A stretch of DNA of 64,000 bases from Desulfatibacillum alkenivorans DSM 16219 (GCF_900142135.1 NZ_FQZU01000001.1:161653-225652); one strand, 5' to 3'; shown: positions 23,977 through 33,525, counted from the stretch's first letter. Made by a program: numbers and translations. The notes: generated from the letters alone by a model not told the origin.

Positions 23977-24768
23977 TTACAAGTGGCGGTCCCCTAAGAA
24001 TTTTCTAATCGCCCCAACCACCTCATCCGTTTTTTCCAAATGGGGCATGTGGCCGCAGTTTTTCAGGATGAGCATTTGGGAGGGGCCGGCGGCTTTGCCT
24101 GCGATGAATTCGGGAAAGGCCCGGGAGCCGTACTCGTCCTTGTCTCCGTGGATGGCCAGCACGGGGCAGGAGACTTTTTTCATGCAATCTTCCAGGCTCC
24201 AATCCGCGAAATCGGGCGAAAGCCATGTATCGGTCCAGGCCCTCAATACCCACAGGGCCTTTTCGCCGTGCCATTTTTCCAGGCGCTCCATCTGGCCGGG
24301 CTTTTCAAAGCCCTTTTGCACTTCGATGATGCCCTGCCTGGTGAGATCCTCCACAAAAGCCTGGGAGGCCGCCGTCGCCACGCCCAGGCAGTCAGCGTCT
24401 TGGGCTGCGATGTTGCAGGCCATGCCCCCGCCCACGCTGTGGCCGAACAGGACGTATTTTTTGATGGACAGCCCGGATTTGACATGCGGGAAATAGATTT
24501 CCCCCTCCTCCTCGATGAATCTCAGGGACGGCGGTTCCCGGCGGGCGTCCGACTTGCCGAAGCCCAGGCGGTCGTAGGCGATGACTTTGCGATTCAGTTT
24601 TTCCGCCAGGATTTCGGGAAAACCCCGCCACAAATCCACGCTGCCCAGGGAGTCGTGGAGCAGAATCACGGGGACCTCGGAGCCCCCACCCTCCGGCATC
24701 CAAGCCTTGGCGTATATGCTCCCGCCGGGAGCCTCTATTTTATATTCCTCAGTCTTGATTTCTTTCAT
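23977..24768 (-). CDS. Alpha/beta hydrolase
   Basis: The 263-residue soluble protein has the alpha/beta-hydrolase triad. The nucleophile is S111 in FGHSVGG, the acid is D209 or D211 in IHGDKDEYG, and the histidine is H240 in NCGHMPHLE. An oxyanion-region HDSLGS follows strand 3 at about residues 39-43. The lid segment between strand 6 and helix D is helical. The family covers esterases, lipases, C-C hydrolases and dehalogenases. The motif set is closest to esterase or C-C hydrolase types, and no substrate can be named. The gene stands alone, with repeat-rich DNA on its 3' side and a 647-base spacer on its 5' side. The ribosome site is weak. Confidence 0.85.
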   Translation of the reverse strand: MKEIKTEEYKIEAPGGSIYAKAWMPEGGGSEVPVILLHDSLGSVDLWRGFPEILAEKLNRKVIAYDRLGFGKSDARREPPSLRFIEEEGEIYFPHVKSGLSIKKYVLFGHSVGGGMACNIAAQDADCLGVATAASQAFVEDLTRQGIIEVQKGFEKPGQMERLEKWHGEKALWVLRAWTDTWLSPDFADWSLEDCMKKVSCPVLAIHGDKDEYGSRAFPEFIAGKAAGPSQMLILKNCGHMPHLEKTDEVVGAIRKFLGDRHL

Positions 24769-25415
24769 GGCGTTTCCACTACATTAAAAATAGGAGAGGC
24801 GGATGCCGATTTTATTCCCGCTTTTTCACATTATCAGATTAGCGGCTTCAATTCCATGCTTTGAGCCTTATTGCGTTCGGCCTTTTTTAGTGATTAACGG
24901 CATGTTTTTTATGTTGGCATGTTTTATATTGACGTGGAGGATTTTGGGCTGATAAAATTTACAAATCCTATCGGTTGAAACGCCCTTACGCATCGCTATG
25001 TAAACGCACCGAAATGGCTTGACACGGTGCGGCTTTTGATTTATCCTTGCCGAAGGATAGGGACCGCATTCACTCATTTAGGATTAGGACCAAATCAAAA
25101 GGGTAAATTTAAGGCCTCATAACAAGTCACATAGTAATCCTTCACAATACGCCAACAGTAGGTAACTACCCCCTGTTTGTAAGATTCTGATATCGGAGAC
25201 TGCGCCAACATTCAGTTCTGGAATTTTTCCTCGGCGCCCGCCCGTTTATCCCGCAAACGGGGTCGGCAGACGGCCTTATAATTTAATGCACCCGGGGGGG
25301 ACGCTGTTATTGATTGACGCCTTTTCCGGACGCGGCGCTGTTCTGTATTTGAAAATATAATCACCGCCCCCGATAACCCAGATCTTGCAATCTGAATATT
25401 TTGAGGAAAAAACAT
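24769..25415. other. 647-base spacer between divergent genes, rho leader region
   Basis: The spacer lies between the divergently transcribed hydrolase and rho. It holds a TATAAT -10-like box at 25356-25361, 55 bases before the rho ATG, without a clear -35. A possible TTGACA occurs near 25019. No gene is supported. Confidence 0.4.
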
Positions 25416-26684
25416 ATGGAACAAGACTTCGCCCCAATGAACCTTGGAGCACTAAAAGACAAGAAAATCAATGAGCTCGCGGCCATCGGAAAGTCCTTCA
25501 ATATTGAAGCCGCCGCCGGCATGCGCAAGCAGGAACTCATTTTCGCCATCCTCCGGGCCCAGACCGAAAAGAACGGCATGATCCACGGAGAAGGCACTCT
25601 GGAGATCCTTCCTGACGGATTCGGGTTCCTGAGAGCCCCGGACTACAACTACCTGCCCGGACCGGACGACATCTACGTGTCTCCCTCTCAGATCCGCCGT
25701 TTCAACCTGCGCACGGGCGACACCGTGGCCGGCCAGATCCGCCAGCCCAAGGAGTCGGAGCGCTACTTCGCCCTGTTGAAGGTGGAATCCGTCAACTTTG
25801 AAGACCCCGAGGTCTCCCGCGACAAGATTCTCTTCGACAACCTGACGCCCTTGTATCCCAACGATCGCATGAACATGGAGCGGGAGGCGGACAATTATTC
25901 GGTCAGGATCATCAACCTGCTCACGCCCATCGGATTCGGCCAGCGCGGACTCATCGTGTCTCCTCCCAGAAGCGGCAAGACCATGCTTCTGCAGAATATC
26001 GCCAACTCCATCAACGCCAACCATAAGGACGTCTTCCTCATCGTGCTGCTCATCGACGAACGGCCCGAGGAAGTGACGGACATGCAGCGTTCGGTCAAGG
26101 CCGAGGTCATCTCCTCCACCTTTGACGAGCCGGCCCAGCGCCATGTGCAGGTGGCCGAAATGGTCATTGAAAAGGCTAAACGCCTGGTTGAGCATAAAAA
26201 AGACGTGGTCATCCTGCTGGACAGCATCACCCGTCTGGCCCGGGCCTACAACACCGTGGTGCCCCCCAGCGGAAAAATTCTTTCCGGCGGCGTGGACTCC
26301 AACGCTTTGCATCGTCCCAAGCGCTTTTTCGGCGCGGCCAGAAACGTGGAGGAAGGCGGCAGCCTGACCATCATCGCCACGGCTCTGATCGACACCGGAA
26401 GCCGCATGGACGAAGTCATCTTTGAGGAATTCAAGGGCACGGGCAACTTGGAACTGCAACTGGATCGCCGTCTGGCGGACAAGCGGACCTTCCCGGCCAT
26501 CGATATCAACCGTTCCGGCACGCGCAAGGAAGAGCTCCTGCTGCCTCCGGAAACCCTCAACCGCGTGTGGATACTCAGAAAACTGCTTTCTTCCCTCAAT
26601 CCCATCGATTCCATGGAATTTTTACTTGAAAAAATGAAAGGAACGAGCGATAATGAGGATTTCTTGCAGTCGATGAACGGCTGA
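25416..26684 (+). CDS. rho: Transcription termination factor Rho
   Basis: The 422-residue hexameric RNA helicase ends untranslated or non-coding transcripts. Residues 1-50 form the N-terminal helical domain, followed by the cold-shock RNA-binding domain with the primary-site motif PDGFGFLRA near 65. The ATPase core has Walker [12 protein letters not shown] near 183-193, Walker [17 protein letters not shown] near 266-281, and the Q/R-loop region. GAGG lies 9 bases before the ATG at 25416; a TTG 15 bases earlier lies within that site and is not used. Rho is often autoregulated by its leader, and the long spacer upstream leaves room for this. rpmE follows after 35 bases, an arrangement common in bacteria. 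Confidence 0.97.
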   Translation: MEQDFAPMNLGALKDKKINELAAIGKSFNIEAAAGMRKQELIFAILRAQTEKNGMIHGEGTLEILPDGFGFLRAPDYNYLPGPDDIYVSPSQIRRFNLRTGDTVAGQIRQPKESERYFALLKVESVNFEDPEVSRDKILFDNLTPLYPNDRMNMEREADNYSVRIINLLTPIGFGQRGLIVSPPRSGKTMLLQNIANSINANHKDVFLIVLLIDERPEEVTDMQRSVKAEVISSTFDEPAQRHVQVAEMVIEKAKRLVEHKKDVVILLDSITRLARAYNTVVPPSGKILSGGVDSNALHRPKRFFGAARNVEEGGSLTIIATALIDTGSRMDEVIFEEFKGTGNLELQLDRRLADKRTFPAIDINRSGTRKEELLLPPETLNRVWILRKLLSSLNPIDSMEFLLEKMKGTSDNEDFLQSMNG

Positions 26685-26719
26685 CGGGTTGATCAAGGCA
26701 TTTTAAGGAGCCAGGAAAT

Positions 26720-26950
26720 ATGAAAAAAGACATCCATCCCAAATACGAAACTACTGTTATCCGCTGCGCCTGCGGCGCCACCGTGGAAGCGGGTTCCACC
26801 GTCGATGACCTGACCGTGGAAATCTGCTCCCAGTGCCATCCTTTCTTCACCGGCAAGCAAAAGCTGGTGGATACGGCCGGACGCATCGAGCGCTTCCGCA
26901 GGAAGTACGCTGCGTTCAATCAGGCTCAGGAAGCCAAAAAGGATCAGTAG
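26720..26950 (+). CDS. rpmE: 50S ribosomal protein L31 (zinc-binding type)
   Basis: The 76-residue protein starts [20 protein letters not shown] and keeps the C-x-C and CSQCHPF zinc motifs, so it is the cysteine-containing C+ form. L31 sits at the bridge between the subunits and can be released under zinc shortage in species that carry a second, zinc-free form. AGGA is 5 bases before the ATG. It follows rho by 35 bases and is ended by a strong terminator, so rho and rpmE form one short transcript. Confidence 0.97.
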   Translation: MKKDIHPKYETTVIRCACGATVEAGSTVDDLTVEICSQCHPFFTGKQKLVDTAGRIERFRRKYAAFNQAQEAKKDQ

Positions 26951-27002
26951 GTCGCAGGCTTGAGCTTTGCTTTGCAAGGCTGCAAGGTGAATACGCCAAA
27001 AT

Positions 27003-27037
27003 CCCGGGGAGCTTTTTCGCCCCCCGGGCATTTTTTT
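27003..27037 (+). terminator. Rho-independent terminator after rpmE
   Basis: CCCGGGG (27003-27009) pairs with CCCCGGG (27022-27028), and seven T residues follow after CA. A second inverted repeat, CCGTCCGC (27062-27069) with GCGGACGG (27092-27099) followed by a pyrimidine tract, lies further on in the prfA leader. Confidence 0.9.
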
Positions 27038-27194
27038 GGCCCTGACGCGGGGAGCCGAACCCCGTCCGCCGCCGCTCTTATGCAGGGAGGCGCGGACGGC
27101 CTTCTTCTTCGCGTCCCGCTCGGAGTTTATTTATTGTAAATTATTCCGGGCTGTTAACGACCTATTGAAACCAAAAGAGGCTAACCGAAGAGTC

Positions 27195-28262
27195 ATGTTA
27201 GACAGGCTGGAAGGTGTTGAACAGCGTTTTCTGGAAGTGGAATCCCTGTTGAGCGACCCCAAAATCGTGGGCGATCAAAAGGTCTACCAGAAATATGTCC
27301 GGGAGCACGCCGATCTTTCCAAGGTGGTGGAGGCTTACAGGGAATACAAACAGGTTCTGGAAGGACTGGAGGAGAGCAGGGAACTGCTCAAGGACCCGGA
27401 CCCGGACATCAAGGACCTGGCCAAAGAGGAGATCGACCGGCTCGACAAGGAACAGGTCCGCCTGGAAGACGAGCTGAAAATCCTCCTGCTTCCCAAGGAC
27501 CCCAACGACGATAAAAACGTCATCCTGGAAATCCGCGCCGGAACCGGCGGGGACGAAGCCGGACTCTTTGCGGCCGATCTTTTTCGCATGTACTCCCGGT
27601 TCGCAGAAAGTCAGGGCTGGAAAGTGGAAACCCTTTCCGAGCACCTTACCGGCGTGGGCGGCATCAAGGAAATCGCAGCCATGGTCACGGGCCAGGGCGT
27701 CTACAGCGCCTTCAAGTTCGAAAGCGGAACCCATCGCGTGCAGCGCGTGCCCGTCACCGAAGCCCAGGGCCGCATTCATACCTCCGCCTGCACCGTGGCC
27801 GTGCTGCCGGAAGCCGAGGAAGTGGACATCCAGATCGATCCTTCGGAAATCCGGGTGGACGTATACCGCTCTCAGGGCGCGGGCGGCCAGCACGTAAACA
27901 CCACCGACTCGGCCGTGCGCCTCACCCACTTGCCCACGGGCGTGGTGGTGACCTGCCAGGACGAAAAATCCCAGCATAAAAACAAGGCCAAGGCCATGAA
28001 GGTCCTGCGGGCGCGTCTTTTGGACCACGCCGTCCAGGAGCAGAACGCCTCCATCAGCGCGGAACGCAAAAGCCAGGTGGGGTCCGGGGACCGGAGCGAA
28101 CGTATTCGCACCTACAACTATCCCCAGGGCCGGGTGACCGACCACCGCATCGGCTTGACTCTGTACAAGCTGGAAAGCATCATGACCGGCCAGATTCAGG
28201 AAATCGTGGACGCCCTGACCACCCATTACAATGCGGAGGCCCTCCAGGAAGGGGGCTTGTAA
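27195..28262 (+). CDS. prfA: Peptide chain release factor 1
   Basis: The 355-residue factor reads UAA and UAG and triggers peptide release. The tripeptide anticodon site is P-V-T in [10 protein letters not shown] (near 185), the P-x-T form of RF1 and not the SPF of RF2. The GGQ catalytic loop is GAGGQHVN near residue 229. I start at ATG 27195 ([12 protein letters not shown]), the normal family start; the frame is open further upstream through the terminator region, but that extension is Arg-rich and unlike the family. prmC, whose product methylates the GGQ glutamine, follows after a 134-base repeat-bearing gap. Confidence 0.97.
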   Translation: MLDRLEGVEQRFLEVESLLSDPKIVGDQKVYQKYVREHADLSKVVEAYREYKQVLEGLEESRELLKDPDPDIKDLAKEEIDRLDKEQVRLEDELKILLLPKDPNDDKNVILEIRAGTGGDEAGLFAADLFRMYSRFAESQGWKVETLSEHLTGVGGIKEIAAMVTGQGVYSAFKFESGTHRVQRVPVTEAQGRIHTSACTVAVLPEAEEVDIQIDPSEIRVDVYRSQGAGGQHVNTTDSAVRLTHLPTGVVVTCQDEKSQHKNKAKAMKVLRARLLDHAVQEQNASISAERKSQVGSGDRSERIRTYNYPQGRVTDHRIGLTLYKLESIMTGQIQEIVDALTTHYNAEALQEGGL

Positions 28263-28275
28263 GCCAAGAGGACGG

Positions 28276-28298
28276 GCGCGCATGCGCCGCATTTTTTC
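28276..28298 (+). terminator. Possible intrinsic terminator after prfA
   Basis: GGCGC (28276-28280) and GCGCC (28285-28289) form a short stem, followed three bases later by six T residues. The stem is short, so some transcription into prmC is likely. Confidence 0.4.
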
Positions 28299-28385
28299 GT
28301 CATCCCCGTGAAGGGAAGCGGCGGGATGATTGCTTTTTTGGGGAATCATCATGACGCTGCGCCCGAAACAGGGACCCAGCGTCTT
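28299..28385 (+). repeat. GTCATCCCCGTG-type dispersed repeat, copy C, upstream of the prmC ribosome site
   Basis: It begins CGTCATCCCCGTGAAGG and ends CAGGGACCCAGCGTCTT, aligning with copies A and B at both ends. The AAGGA ribosome site of prmC begins directly at its right edge. Confidence 0.65.
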
Positions 28386-28396
28386 AAGGAAATGGA

Positions 28397-29266
28397 ATGG
28401 CCCCGGAAACCTGGACAATCCAGAAAATCCTGAAATGGACCACGGATTTTTTTTCGGAAAAACAGGTGGAGGCCCCCAGGCTTTCCGCTGAAATTCTCCT
28501 GTCCCATTGCCTGGACTACCCCCGAATCCATTTGTACACCCGGCACGACCAGCCTTTAAACCCGGAGGAGTTAGGCCGCTTTCGCGGGCTTGTAAAACGC
28601 CGCGCCGCCCGGGAGCCCGTGGCTTACATCGTGGGAAATCGGGATTTTTGGACCCTGGAGCTGGACGTCAATCCCTCGGTGCTCATTCCCCGGCCGGAAA
28701 CCGAAACCCTGGTGGAAACCGCCCTGGAAGTTTTAAGCGAGGCTCCGGCGCCCATGCGGGTCCTGGACCTGGGAACCGGCTCCGGCGCCATTATTCTGGC
28801 TTTGGCTGCGGAAAAGCCCGAACATCATTACATGGCCGTGGACTATTCGCCCCAGGCCCTGGAAACGGCCAAGGCCAACGCCCAAAAGCATAATCTCAAC
28901 GTGGATTTTTATAAAGGCTCCTGGTTCGAGGCCGTCCGGTGCCTGGATCGCTTTGACCTGGTGGTCTCCAATCCTCCCTACATCCCCTCCCGGGACATCC
29001 CCGGCCTCATGCCCGAAGTGGCCCGTTACGAGCCCATGTCCGCCCTGGACGGCGGTCCCCAAGGCATGGACCATCTGGCTCTCATTATTGAACGGGCGCC
29101 CGAGCACCTGAAACCCGGCGGCTGGCTTATGCTGGAAATGGGTTTTGACCAAAAGGACTTGGTGGAGCAGGTTGCGCTGGAAACCCAGGCATACGAGAAC
29201 TTGAGATTCGTCCGGGACCTTGCCGGGCATTATCGCACGGCCGTCATGCAGCGGCCGGCCGCATAA
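28397..29266 (+). CDS. prmC: Release factor glutamine methyltransferase
   Basis: The 289-residue S-adenosylmethionine-dependent enzyme methylates the glutamine of the GGQ motif in RF1 and RF2. The N-terminal helical domain (about 1-90) recognises the factor. The Rossmann core has the SAM-binding VLDLGTGSGAI near 117 and the catalytic NPPY (SNPPYIPS near 191). Preceding IPRPETE matches the family motif. AAGGA lies 6 bases before ATG 28397; another ATG 5 bases earlier is out of frame. Its place after prfA is the classical arrangement. Confidence 0.96.
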   Translation: MAPETWTIQKILKWTTDFFSEKQVEAPRLSAEILLSHCLDYPRIHLYTRHDQPLNPEELGRFRGLVKRRAAREPVAYIVGNRDFWTLELDVNPSVLIPRPETETLVETALEVLSEAPAPMRVLDLGTGSGAIILALAAEKPEHHYMAVDYSPQALETAKANAQKHNLNVDFYKGSWFEAVRCLDRFDLVVSNPPYIPSRDIPGLMPEVARYEPMSALDGGPQGMDHLALIIERAPEHLKPGGWLMLEMGFDQKDLVEQVALETQAYENLRFVRDLAGHYRTAVMQRPAA

Positions 29267-29411
29267 CCCGCTTTCCAACCTCTTTATACATCCTTTTTGC
29301 CCTTGACCGATACCTTTGCTTTTATTACACTTCACAGGATGCGACCCGCTAATTGTTAACCGAATAAAAGCCTATGACTTAAGGCGCTTATATAGACTCA
29401 GGAGGCCCCAC

Positions 29412-31520
29412 GTGACTGAAAAGGACCTGATCAGCCTTGATTCCCTCATGAAACACCCCGACGTTGTGAAGGTTACCGACAAGGAAAACCAACAACTGAT
29501 CGACCGGCGTGAATGCATCCCGCCAAGCTGCAAGGTGTTTGAAAACGCCTGCATCGCCTTGGAGGACCGGGAGCAATACGGCTTTGAAATCGACCCGGAA
29601 GCGGCCAGAAAGCTGCCTGACATCATCCATAACAAGGTGCAGGCGGTGGTGGGCGTGGAACGCCCCTCCGGGGAAGAGGCGGCGGAGCACGGAAAGGCCA
29701 GGGCCATTGGCGTGGTCTTCTCCGGGGGCCCTGCGCCCGGCGGCCATAACGTGATTGCAGGCATCTACGACGCCGCCGTCAAGGCCAATCCGGACACCAA
29801 GGTATTGGGCTTTCTCATGGGGCCGGACGGCGTGATCGAAAACGAATACACGGTTCTGACCAAAGAAATCGTAGACTCCTACCGGAACCTGGGCGGCTTC
29901 GGCATGATCAAGACCGGCCGCACCAAAATCGATTCCGTTAAGAAAGTTTCCAGCGCCCGCCAGACCTGTAAGGATCTGGGCCTGGACGCCCTGGTGATTA
30001 TCGGCGGGGACGACTCCAACACCAACGCGGCCTTTCTGGCCCAGGAGCTGAAGGACGACGGCGTTCAGGTCATCGGCGTTCCCAAGACCATTGACGGCGA
30101 CATCCAGGTTCGGGACAAATCAGGCAATGTTCTGTGCGCCATGTCCTTTGGGTTTCATACCGCTGCCCGGGCCTTTGCCACGGAAATCAGCAACCTGTGC
30201 ACCGACGCCTCCAGCGACGTCAAATACTGGCACATCTGCAAGGTCATGGGCAGGGTGGCCAGCCACCTGGCCCTGGAAGTGGCCCTCCAGACTCACGCCA
30301 ACCTAACCCTCATCGGCGAAGAACTTTCCGAATACGTGGATTACGAACGCATTCAAAAGGCCGAGAAAACCGGCCAGACCGATTACACGGCCTTTGGCAT
30401 GACTATTCGCCACCTGTCCCGCGTGATCTGCAACGGCATCGTGCGCAGGGCGGCCGTGGGCAAGAATTACGGCGTCATGGTCATCCCGGAAGGCGTGCTG
30501 GAGTTCATCAATGAAATCCAGACCTTTATCATCAAGCTGAACACCATCATCGCCGACTTCAACGAAATGCACGACCGGCCTTTCCACCTGGAATTCCAGA
30601 GATTGGAGGAAAAGCTGGAGTACCTCCGCAGGCTGGCCCGCAGGTCCCGCGAGGACGATTCCTTCACCCTGTGGAACACCCGGGACGACGACCTGTTTTC
30701 CGACCTGCCCATTTTTTTCCAGGAAGGCCTGCTTATGGAGCGGGACAGCCACGGAAACTTTCCTTTTTCCCAGGTGGAGACGGACAAGGTCATCATGGGC
30801 CTAGTCCAGGACTACCTGGCCTGGCTGCGGGATCAGGGCAAATACAAGGTGGGGCTTACCCGGGATTACTATGAAAAGACCATGAAAAAGGGCGGCGCCG
30901 ATCCTCAGCTTTACGGCCCCGCACTCTTCCGAAATTACCAGGACGGCGAGTTCCTGCTCATGAAAGAGGAAATCATGAGCCTCAAGACCCTCACCCAGGA
31001 AATGATTCGCTGCAATGTGCTGAAAGAAGGGGAGTCCATTCCGTCCGCCGTGCAGGCCATTTATAAAAAGAGCATTCCCAGCTTTAAAACCCAGGTCCAC
31101 TTTTACGGCTACGACGGCCGGGGCAGCGATCCCACGTGGTTTGACTGCACCTACACCTACAACCTGGGCCTGACCGTGTTCGCTTTGATTGCAGCCGGCG
31201 CCACCGGCCAGATGGCGGCTATCCGCAACCTGGAGCGGGATTTCGACACCTGGGAGCCCATCGGCATTCCCATCGGCCCCCTGATGCATTTGGAAGAGCG
31301 CAAGGGCAAGTTGACCCTGGTCATTGAAAAAAGCACGGTCCAGCTTAACTCCGCCTCTTTCCAAGTGGTTAAAAACCTGCGGGAAAAATGGCTGGCCGCC
31401 CATCCCGGCCCGGACGACTTCCGCAGGCCCGGCCCCATTAACATGGGCGATCCCCGGTCCGAAGACCGGCCCATCACCCTGGCTTTGAACGCCCTGGGCT
31501 CCACCCCGCCGGAGGAATAA
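29412..31520 (+). CDS. PPi-type 6-phosphofructokinase (diphosphate--fructose-6-phosphate 1-phosphotransferase)
   Basis: The 702-residue protein is of the long, plant- and spirochaete-like PFK group. It contains FSGGPAPGGHNVIAG near 100, GGDDSNTNAA near 197, VPKTIDGD near 223, and MGRVASHLALE for fructose-6-phosphate binding near 280. The second Asp of GGDD and the K of PKTIDGD are the residues that favour PPi over ATP as phosphoryl donor. The reaction is reversible and can serve glycolysis and gluconeogenesis. I start at GTG 29412 because AGGAGG lies 6 bases upstream; the open frame extends further up but precedes this site. A strong terminator follows. It pairs in metabolism with ppdK at 19.5 kb. 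Confidence 0.93.
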   Translation: MTEKDLISLDSLMKHPDVVKVTDKENQQLIDRRECIPPSCKVFENACIALEDREQYGFEIDPEAARKLPDIIHNKVQAVVGVERPSGEEAAEHGKARAIGVVFSGGPAPGGHNVIAGIYDAAVKANPDTKVLGFLMGPDGVIENEYTVLTKEIVDSYRNLGGFGMIKTGRTKIDSVKKVSSARQTCKDLGLDALVIIGGDDSNTNAAFLAQELKDDGVQVIGVPKTIDGDIQVRDKSGNVLCAMSFGFHTAARAFATEISNLCTDASSDVKYWHICKVMGRVASHLALEVALQTHANLTLIGEELSEYVDYERIQKAEKTGQTDYTAFGMTIRHLSRVICNGIVRRAAVGKNYGVMVIPEGVLEFINEIQTFIIKLNTIIADFNEMHDRPFHLEFQRLEEKLEYLRRLARRSREDDSFTLWNTRDDDLFSDLPIFFQEGLLMERDSHGNFPFSQVETDKVIMGLVQDYLAWLRDQGKYKVGLTRDYYEKTMKKGGADPQLYGPALFRNYQDGEFLLMKEEIMSLKTLTQEMIRCNVLKEGESIPSAVQAIYKKSIPSFKTQVHFYGYDGRGSDPTWFDCTYTYNLGLTVFALIAAGATGQMAAIRNLERDFDTWEPIGIPIGPLMHLEERKGKLTLVIEKSTVQLNSASFQVVKNLREKWLAAHPGPDDFRRPGPINMGDPRSEDRPITLALNALGSTPPEE

Positions 31521-31549
31521 ACGCCCCAAAACATGCTTAACGATTACCG

Positions 31550-31585
31550 GCAGGGCTTTTCCTTGAGGAGAGCCCTGCTTTTTTT
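31550..31585 (+). terminator. Rho-independent terminator after the PFK gene
   Basis: GCAGGGCT (31550-31557) pairs with AGCCCTGC (31571-31578), followed by seven T residues. Confidence 0.92.
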
Positions 31586-31666
31586 GTTTAAAAATTGCCG
31601 ATAGCCCAACTAAAGGCATACAATGCAGTTTGAAGAGCACGAAACATAATTTCCGGAGACTGATTC

Positions 31667-32596
31667 ATGAACCCCATCCACATACACACCCCTCTTTTGG
31701 AACACCGCCTGTTGGGCGAGGCTATAGGCCGGAAAATTCTCCTAAAAATGGAATGCCTGCAGCCGCCGGGATCGTTCAAGATCCGCGGCGTGGGATATCT
31801 TTGTCAAAAAGCCGTGGAACGGGGCGTGACTCACCTGATCTCATCCTCTGCGGGCAACGCTGGCTACGCCACGGCCTATGCGGGGCGAAAACTGGGCGTG
31901 AAAGTCACCGTCGTCGCGCCGGAAAGCTCTTCCCCGCGGGCCAGGGAACTGATTCAATCGGAGAAAGCGGAACTCATCATCCACGGCAAGGCCTGGGACG
32001 ACGCCCATGTCCGCGCCCAGGAATGCCTGTTGGATGAAACATGCGCCTATGTGCCTCCTTTTGACCACCCGGACCTATGGACCGGCCATTCCTCTTTGGT
32101 GGACGAACTGGCCGGGCAATGCGGCAAGCCCGACGCCGTGGTTCTTTCCGTGGGAGGGGGCGGGCTTTTGTGCGGGGTCCTGGAAGGCATGGAGCGCCAT
32201 GAGTGGAAGGACGTTCCGGTGATAGCCGCGGAAACCAAAGGCGCGGACTCCTTCGCCCAATCCGTGGCGCAAGGCTCGCTGGTGCACCTGGACGCCATCA
32301 CTTCCATCGCCCAAAGCCTGGGCGCCAAGACAGCCTCTCAGGCAGCCCTGGACTGGACCTTTCGCCATGAAGTGAGGCCGATCGTGGTCTCGGATAAGGA
32401 CGCGGTCAAGGCTTGCCTGGCCTTTGCGGAAGACCGGAAAGTATTGGTGGAGCCTGCGTGCGGAGCGTCTTTGGCGGTTGTTTATGACGATCTGCCGCCT
32501 TTGCAGGATGCGGAAAAAATTGTGGTTATCGTGTGCGGGGGGATTGGCGTGACTTTGAACCGGATGTGGGCGTGGAAAAAGGAGTTCGGGCTGTAA
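31667..32596 (+). CDS. PLP-dependent serine/threonine dehydratase-like enzyme
   Basis: The 309-residue fold-type II PLP enzyme has the PLP lysine at K38 in PGSFKIRG, the substrate loop SSSAGNAGYA at about 59-68, and the phosphate-binding loop SVGGGGLLCG near 160. The sequence and length resemble the short L-serine dehydratases (eukaryote-like SDH) that turn serine into pyruvate and ammonia; a threonine dehydratase or racemase activity is also possible. There is no C-terminal ACT regulatory domain, so a catabolic role is more likely than isoleucine synthesis. GGAG stands about 10 bases before the ATG. It has its own transcription unit between two terminators. Confidence 0.88.
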   Translation: MNPIHIHTPLLEHRLLGEAIGRKILLKMECLQPPGSFKIRGVGYLCQKAVERGVTHLISSSAGNAGYATAYAGRKLGVKVTVVAPESSSPRARELIQSEKAELIIHGKAWDDAHVRAQECLLDETCAYVPPFDHPDLWTGHSSLVDELAGQCGKPDAVVLSVGGGGLLCGVLEGMERHEWKDVPVIAAETKGADSFAQSVAQGSLVHLDAITSIAQSLGAKTASQAALDWTFRHEVRPIVVSDKDAVKACLAFAEDRKVLVEPACGASLAVVYDDLPPLQDAEKIVVIVCGGIGVTLNRMWAWKKEFGL

Positions 32597-32633
32597 TACG
32601 ACGCGTTGCCGGGGCCTTTCGCTCGATCTGGCG

Positions 32634-32671
32634 AACAGGGCCCGGCCGGGTGATCAGCCAGGCCCTGTTTT
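32634..32671 (+). terminator. Terminator between convergent genes
   Basis: AACAGGGCC (32634-32642) pairs perfectly with GGCCCTGTT (32661-32669), with four T residues at the end on the plus strand. It may also act on the minus-strand gene ending at 32682. Confidence 0.7.
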
Positions 32672-32681
32672 CAAGGAAACA

Positions 32682-33170
32682 TTAAAATTGCTGGGGAATG
32701 TCCCCGCCGGCCGTTAAGCAGGTTACGGTGATTACCAGATTGTCCCCGTCTCCCGGGGTCAGCCCCGTGCAGTCGCAGTATGTGGGATCGCCGTGCAATA
32801 TATCCGCAATTGCCCTTTGCCTGTTGGTTTTTCCGCGGCAAATGGCTTTGGAAACCGTAAGAAAGGCTCCGATGGCATCGCCTTGAATTGCTACCGAGGG
32901 GTCAGAGCTTCCGTCCGAGACGCCCACTACGCGAAATGAAAGGCGTTGCCCCGGTCCAATTCCTAGTAGATTGAAGGTCCATGCCGTATCAGTCGCCGCG
33001 GAGGGAGGAAGTGTTATGCCATCAAGGGAGGCTATGACTCTTTTGATGGTCCCTCCGTTCAGTGAGACAATCACGGAGTCGCCGACCGGAACGGGGGCTC
33101 CAACCGACCCCGTCACGGGCAAGCCAATGCAAGCCGCAAAAACCAACAGCCCTAACAATACTTTTTTCAT
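32682..33170 (-). CDS. Secreted four-cysteine protein, paralog 1
   Basis: The 162-residue protein has a signal peptide (MKKVLLGLLVFAACIGLPV). The ATG at 33170 follows AGGAGGGG at 33177-33183. The mature part is a predicted beta-rich domain of about 140 residues. Its C-terminal block ICRGKTNRQR, ADILHG, YCDCTGLTPGDGDNLVITV is shared with the proteins at 33832 and 34730. The cysteine that follows RQR in the two paralogs is Ala here, and an extra Cys appears near the C-terminus (VTC), so the mature protein still has four. I know no named family. The paired cysteines suggest disulfides in the periplasm or outside the cell. It is the most diverged of the three. Confidence 0.8.
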   Translation of the reverse strand: MKKVLLGLLVFAACIGLPVTGSVGAPVPVGDSVIVSLNGGTIKRVIASLDGITLPPSAATDTAWTFNLLGIGPGQRLSFRVVGVSDGSSDPSVAIQGDAIGAFLTVSKAICRGKTNRQRAIADILHGDPTYCDCTGLTPGDGDNLVITVTCLTAGGDIPQQF

Positions 33171-33525
33171 GATTACCCCTCCTGCATGATAGGAAATGTC
33201 AACCGCCATGTGCGAGTTCTCTTTAAAAAAAGACGTATGCAGACAATTATGCGGCCTATATTCCTGAAAAACAGAATGGGGTCAATTGAAATGAACAGGC
33301 GGACGAAAAAACTTGAAAAAGTGCTTTTAATGTCATTATGGCTTGTAAATAATTTGCTATTTAATGATTTTTTATTGGTGTAATCCCATGCAGCCCGAGA
33401 AAACGGCTTTTTTTAAAAGGAAAAGAGGGACGAGGGGCCGCCTCTGCTAGAAGGGGCGGAAATCGCGGAGACGACTCTTAATGCCTTTTTGTGAAGAGTA
33501 CGCCGGCGAACGGAAGATCAAGGGC
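33171..33525. other. 355-base spacer upstream of paralog 1
   Basis: This spacer is rich in A and T and lies between the zinc-ribbon gene and paralog 1, both on the minus strand. A TTGACA occurs at about 33194-33199 on the minus strand, too close to the ribosome site to be a -35 box. I see no gene. Confidence 0.5.

Noticed and set aside
27198-28418. Minus-strand open frame of 406 codons over prfA
   Set aside because: It mirrors prfA, which has GGQ and PVT motifs; no start signal or domain supports the antisense frame.
33180-33200. TTGACA on the minus strand upstream of paralog 1 as a promoter
   Set aside because: It lies only about 10 bases from the ribosome site, leaving no room for a -10 box and transcript start.
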